Shown here: positions 59,622 to 64,000 of the stretch, one piece after another | Layout of the letters: each line of letters opens with the position of its first letter | How positions within the stretch are numbered: position 1 is the first letter of the stretch | Assembly: GCA_027605045.1 (NCBI GenBank) | Contig: JAQFWX010000001.1 | Span: 2,418,001-2,482,000, forward strand | Direction: 5' to 3' | Length of the DNA: 64,000 bases | Source of the DNA: Phallus indusiatus | Lineage: Eukaryota; Basidiomycota; Agaricomycetes; Phallales; Phallaceae | The notes under the pieces: model-generated | The model's input: the letters and a program-made list of their open reading frames with translations, nothing else | Told to the model about the DNA's origin: nothing | Database searches by the model: none | Translations under genes and position numbers: made by a program

Positions 59622-61380
59622 CTAAGCTGCCAGTGACTCCTCAAGTTCACGTCCGACTCCAACGTCCGGAGTCTCCGTCGAAAGATCGTCGTTCTCTTCA
59701 GATCTTAAATCCACTGATGTTTCATGATCGCCCATCTCTACAAGGATAGATTGGTGTATATAATTCACCACGCTTTGAATTTGAATAGTAGGTAAAGTTA
59801 TCCTGGCGGCTTGAATTGCTGGAGAATTTTGTTGACGAAGATCCAAAGTAAAATCGGCGAGTAGAATTGCCGAAAGACTTGAAATGGGAAATGACAATAA
59901 AATCATGGTGAAGACAAAAATGACTTTACCCGTGTTGAATACCGCCCGCAATAGCGACCACAGTCTAAAATGTAGCATAAATTCGAAGCTCAGCAGGTAA
60001 CTTAAACTATTACGACCTGATAGTTTATTCAGAGTGAACTTACACTGTTCCTAAACTGCATTCAGAAGTCAGCTGAGAAAATACGATCCGGTTCTGGATT
60101 GTTTGTACCTCATCAATAATTATGACAACAACGGTAAAAATAATCACGAAGCTTTCAAAAAATTGGATCAGTCATGAAAAGATGACTGTTCCGAGTCGTT
60201 GACTAGACTTACCAAAACCTCGACACAGCTAATTTGATATATGTAAGGTAAGCACAGTTTTGTTATTGAATAAGAGTAAAACATACTTTGTTTAAGGAAT
60301 ACTGAAACGAGGTCATTGTAGCTTTGTATACCGGCTTCGCGTTTTAATTTCCATGTATCCCAGACCTTCCATATGCAAGTGCAAAATACAATCAGATCAG
60401 TCAAAATAACACAGATGTTTGCGGCAAGAGCTACTAGGGGTGCTTCAATGAAATCATTTTGCGTTTAGACTTATTAGTGATTACTGAATTATGTTAATTG
60501 AGACATACGAGGAGGACTGGCAAAAAAAATGAGAACAAAAAATGAGGAGTAGATTTTTTTTCAGACCTTTGAATGCATCTACCTCCTTTTATTACAGCTA
60601 AATTTCAGGTCAGATTCCATCCTTTGTGTCCCCAAAAATGAGATATTCTTACTATAAAGGTTCAAAGCGAGCCCTCCTCCAAAAGGTAGAGCCAAAACCC
60701 CAACCAAAACCTTGTTCCCTCGACACAATGCGTATGCTCGAGCGAGTAACAGACCTGAACACATATTATCAACTACATCATGAGCTATATGCTACACCAA
60801 CCTTGAACACCAACATATGACAAAAGAACTACGACATCTTGTGTAGAGATCAGATTATTACACAAGCTTTATACCTTCTAAGTATTCCGATACTCATGGA
60901 TGATAATAATATCTCACCTCAGGCTTCCCGGCTGCAAGGTAAAAATCGTTAACATTGCTAGCAAAGTCCAAAACCAAGGTACTATATCTGCTTACAAGTT
61001 GCAAAAAGTCAAACCAAAAAGAAATTCCTTGATTGATTAAACTTCCATATCTTGTAAGAGCATACAGTAAATTTGGAATGCTGAAAGGTTTTGGAGATAG
61101 CCACATATGCATCACTTCTTGTGGTATAGCCAGTACCATGGCATACAAAAGGAGGGCTAAGGTACTATTTTCAACACTCGAATGTTCATGTAGCTGGGTA
61201 GAAATGGGATACCCTACCGAGACTAGCACCATCTATAAGCGTCAAGATATAACTTACACCCGATAGTCAATTACGCAAATACGAAATGTTTGAGATGGAA
61301 ACCCACTTAAGATATAATTCTTGAATCAGTTCTGAAATAGGACTACCGATGGAGGTAGCATTGGTGATACTGTTGTTCAT
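59622..61380 (-). CDS. DUF6533-like multi-pass membrane protein, distant copy 6
   Basis: Same family as the left-hand array but about 41 kb away. The start at 61380 gives MNNSITNATSIGSP and a first exon ending ELYLK. A short membrane exon SYILTLIDG (about 61255-61230) and the DUF6533-type exon (about 61200-61000) follow, the latter with ALLLYAMVLAIPQEVMHMWL, PFSIPNLLYALTRYGSLINQ and a hydrophobic end. An LLLARAYALCRGNKVLVGVL exon lies at about 60745-60660, a CIWKVWDTWKLKREAGIQS exon at about 60385-60285, and the terminal exon (about 59890-59622) reads SAILLADFTLDLRQQNSPAI, SVVNYIHQSILVEMG and an acidic, Glu-rich tail. It is closest to array copy 5. Role unknown. Confidence 0.8.
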
Positions 61381-62814
61381 TTTCAAAGCTGGGAATTTTG
61401 AAAGGTAGTGATGCGAAGGTTCTGGTGAATTGACTGACCAGTAGCCTTAAGTGGAAGACCACGAATGAGACGAACGAACTTATATGTAACTGAACCAAGG
61501 CATGAGCGAATGTTCATTGTCAAGCTGCCCCATTGATCGTCAATCACCCTGGCACGGTTATATAAAACTATTGCTATTACTATGGCTGTTAGATCAATAA
61601 CGCACTCATCTCATGAACCGTCTGCCAGTGCGCTCACCTCAGTCACGGTTATAAACATTAGTAATAATTAGTTTCATATATAGAATTTAAAATTGAAGAG
61701 TATTACTAGTGTTGCAAACGTATTCATGGAGATCTGACCAATTATTAAATTTGACCGCTAGGTTCTATAGAGCTTTGTAATGAACTAAAAGTTGAATATG
61801 CTATCTGCTTCGGTCGATCGCCTGATTTTGCTTCGTGACAGATGATCGATGATGTCGGTGATCACTGAGTACTGAGTCATCTCAAGTACTGATCGACAAT
61901 GAGGTGATTGGTGACTTGGTGATTACTATAAGCCGTATTTAATTGGAATCTATGCAAACTATCTCAGAACCTCTTGGAGCTCAGCGCTCAGTACTCAGCT
62001 TTGTAAATTACGCCGGTGAATGGTGGGTTTAATTTCCAGTTTCTCAGATCTCATTGATCACCAGGCTGTGGAGTAATATTACGGTGATTTTATCTGCAGC
62101 CGTGTTCTCTGCCACCAAGTACGACCAAGAATACACCCAACCATCATTAATCATTGCCCCAATGTTTACATGTAAAGATGGATGTTGATCTGATCCAGAG
62201 GAATTTTCTTCCGGGTGTCGCATAATTAATGCTCCCTTTACACAAGGCACCAAAGTAAGTACTAGCCAATGAATATTGCCGCAAAAATTTTGAGAAGTCT
62301 ATAAACCCAAAAGGCTTGTAAGGCGGCGCCGAGGAGGTTTATAAGCCCATTCAAAACATCGACGTCAATGAAGTTTTGAGTATATTCAGCTCGGGTTATC
62401 CTGTCATTGCGTGGGTTGGGGGAAGACATTCTTCTCATGAGTTAAGACATAGACAAAGTGCACACTGCATTGTCAACCCGTATGTAGCAGTTCCGATGTA
62501 GTATAATTCATGTACACAAGTATGATATATCTTAGGAAATCGATCTGCTTTTTCGTAACAGAGTTGAAATTAAGTGTTGGAACCGAGTCGTATTCATTTA
62601 CATATTTTTCGCCGTTAGAACTATCGGATTGCTCCATGGCGAGATCAAAGTGAAACTTTTCATTAAGTAACGTTATGTAAGTCCATTTACCAATCCATTT
62701 CAACTCGTAATAACAGCATTAGCTCAATCAACATCAAAGAGAGAAAAAATAGGAAAACCCAAGCTAATAACTCTATACATTATTACATTATCCTCGTTTT
62801 TGTTTCGTTTTCGT
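61381..62814. other. Gene-free stretch with short repeated words
   Basis: 1.4 kb with no supported gene. Between 61840 and 62000, short words recur (gtgatcactgagtactgagtc, then aagtactgatcga, gaggtgattggtgac, gctcagtactcagc), a low-complexity patch of GTACTGA/TCAGTAC type that can fold back on itself. The frames at 62044-62253 and 62473-62703 lack any domain. Confidence 0.45.
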
Positions 62815-64000
62815 TCACGGAATAATAGTCGTGCTGTTGAAAAGCCGAGGACAGGTGGGTTCGGTAAGTATTTGACCGAATTCACCAGCTACCCAGAGTA
62901 CTACTCCGTTTGTCCATCCAAAGCCAGCCTACATCAAACGGAAATGTTTACAACTGCACCAAAGAAGGAAGGGGAAATCGCACCTGTACAGTATATTCTC
63001 CGCCAACGCCAGCTTCGTCCACATCAGTGAGTGAGAACTTTTCAAACATCTGTTTCGAAAAATGAGTTTTATCCATACATTTGTAAGGTCAGCCAATACT
63101 TACAATACCGGTGTTGTTTAAACTTGCGGTGATATTCAGTTGATCAGGCGGTAGACGGTCCACAAAGCCAGGAATAGACCCTCCAGTCGCAACCCTCAAA
63201 AACCCAGTCAACATCCCGCCACAAGCTAACAATTCCATACTGCGTGTTCAACTCACCAATTACAATAAGAGCTCGCAATATATCTGTTACTCAACTCCCG
63301 CATCAACGTCGCAGCCCATCCCTCACGTTTAACAGTGGCATTCCCGCCATTAACGATCGTCAAACCTGAATCGATGGAGTTTACATCAGCGCCAACAGGG
63401 AATGAAGGCCCGCCTGCTTGTGTCTGTTGAGGTAATTGGGAGATCGTTATGCCCAGCTGACCATCAGGAACGAGGTCGAATGTATTTTGAAAAGCGAGGG
63501 GTTTGGGAAGTGGGATTGATGTAAGATTTGAGGGGAGGTTTTGGAGTGCTTGGAGGATTATGTATTGGTGTGGTGGCCATGTGTTGGGAGCATCCCTTTA
63601 CGAGAAAATTGAGGACTAGTTGAGTTCTGGTGGAATATAATAACGTACCATTGTAAACCAGTTGTAATCCAAGTCACAGGTACGGTACCGTTAAACCTGA
63701 AATTTTGAAAGGTCAACTCGTACTTCCAAGACAGCAAATAGATAAGATGGACAAACTTGTTCAAAACCATATTAACGGCCGAAAACGCACCAAAAGCATT
63801 CTGCGCATTACTTAACACTTCATCCGGGAAAATACCATTCCAGTACGGATAAAACGTCGCAGCAGACCAAAGGTCATTCCTCACATTGGACGTCAAATTA
63901 AAATCGTAAAACGCCAATTTTTCAGGGTCCCAGAAAAGATCCAAGATAGCAGCTCGCAAATTTGATGCAACAGAACGGTGGAACGCTGCTCGTGCGAGCG
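62815..64000 (-). CDS. GH37 trehalase, C-terminal part (5' end beyond window)
   Basis: Hydrolyses trehalose to two glucoses. The window cuts the gene at 64000; only the C-terminal portion is seen. It begins within AILDLFWDPEKLAFYDFNLT, then WSAATFYPYWNGIFPDEV. The GH37 signature GLQW-DAPNTWPPHQYIILQA is split by an intron near 63650-63598, with a long Pro-rich stretch before GWAATLMRELSNRYIASSYC. The final catalytic-Glu segment is VGGEYTVQ spliced to AGFGWTNGVVLWVAGEFG, ending FNSTTIIP with the stop at 62815. N-glycosylation sequons (NLT, NGT, NAT, NST) suggest a secreted or vacuolar enzyme. The catalytic Asp region lies outside the window. Introns are small, as in neighbours. Confidence 0.88.

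Noticed and set aside
1..64000. CRISPR arrays, bacterial operons, or rRNA genes
   Set aside because: None found: no regularly spaced direct repeats and no rRNA-like conserved segments. Introns and snRNA show a eukaryotic nuclear sequence.

Overview
The window reads as nuclear DNA of a mushroom-forming basidiomycete (Agaricomycete). Genes are broken by many short introns of about 50-70 nt. The proteins are typical of that group: basidiomycete-only DUF6533-type membrane proteins, a sesquiterpene synthase, extracellular berberine-bridge-like FAD oxidases and fungal Zn2Cys6 and GH29/GH37 proteins. There are no operons or bacterial features. Gene models were assembled by hand from frames, splice sites and family patterns; exon edges are firm only where stated.

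Layout. 1-18.3 kb is a minus-strand tandem array of five DUF6533-like multi-pass membrane protein genes. Diverged segmental duplications separate them. Two copies of another repeat lie among them; one carries a decayed cytochrome P450. 20.0-22.4 kb holds a Zn2Cys6 transcription factor (-) that stops early. 24.0-26.1 kb is a polyamine-oxidase-like flavoenzyme (+). 26.7-28.0 kb is a Ser/Thr-rich single-pass membrane protein (+). 28.1-30.5 kb has two tandem, broken copies of a DUF3435/FluG-type (tyrosine-recombinase-related) gene (-). 31.2 kb is a U6 snRNA gene (-).

32.0-34.6 kb is an RBM25-like splicing factor (-), divergent from a GH29 alpha-L-fucosidase (34.9-38.3 kb, +) with tiny micro-exons. 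38.7-41.6 kb is a large Ser/Pro-rich membrane protein (+). A mostly empty stretch (41.6-50.8 kb) contains one intact sesquiterpene synthase (45.4-46.7 kb, +). 50.9-58.7 kb has two BBE-like secreted oxidases in opposite orientation on either side of a mitofusin (Fzo1) gene. 59.6-61.4 kb is a sixth DUF6533-like gene (-). 62.8 kb to the right edge is the C-terminal part of a GH37 trehalase (-).

How they fit. Housekeeping genes (U6, RBM25, mitofusin, trehalase) alternate with accessory genes. The terpene synthase, two oxidases, polyamine oxidase, transcription factor and P450 remnant could be parts of a loose, partly decayed secondary-metabolite locus, but they are spread over about 50 kb and this is inference. 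The most distinctive items are the membrane-protein array with a duplicated terminal exon, the paired recombinase-like relics, the 5- and 10-nt fucosidase exons, and two GC-AG introns with the same donor hexamer.
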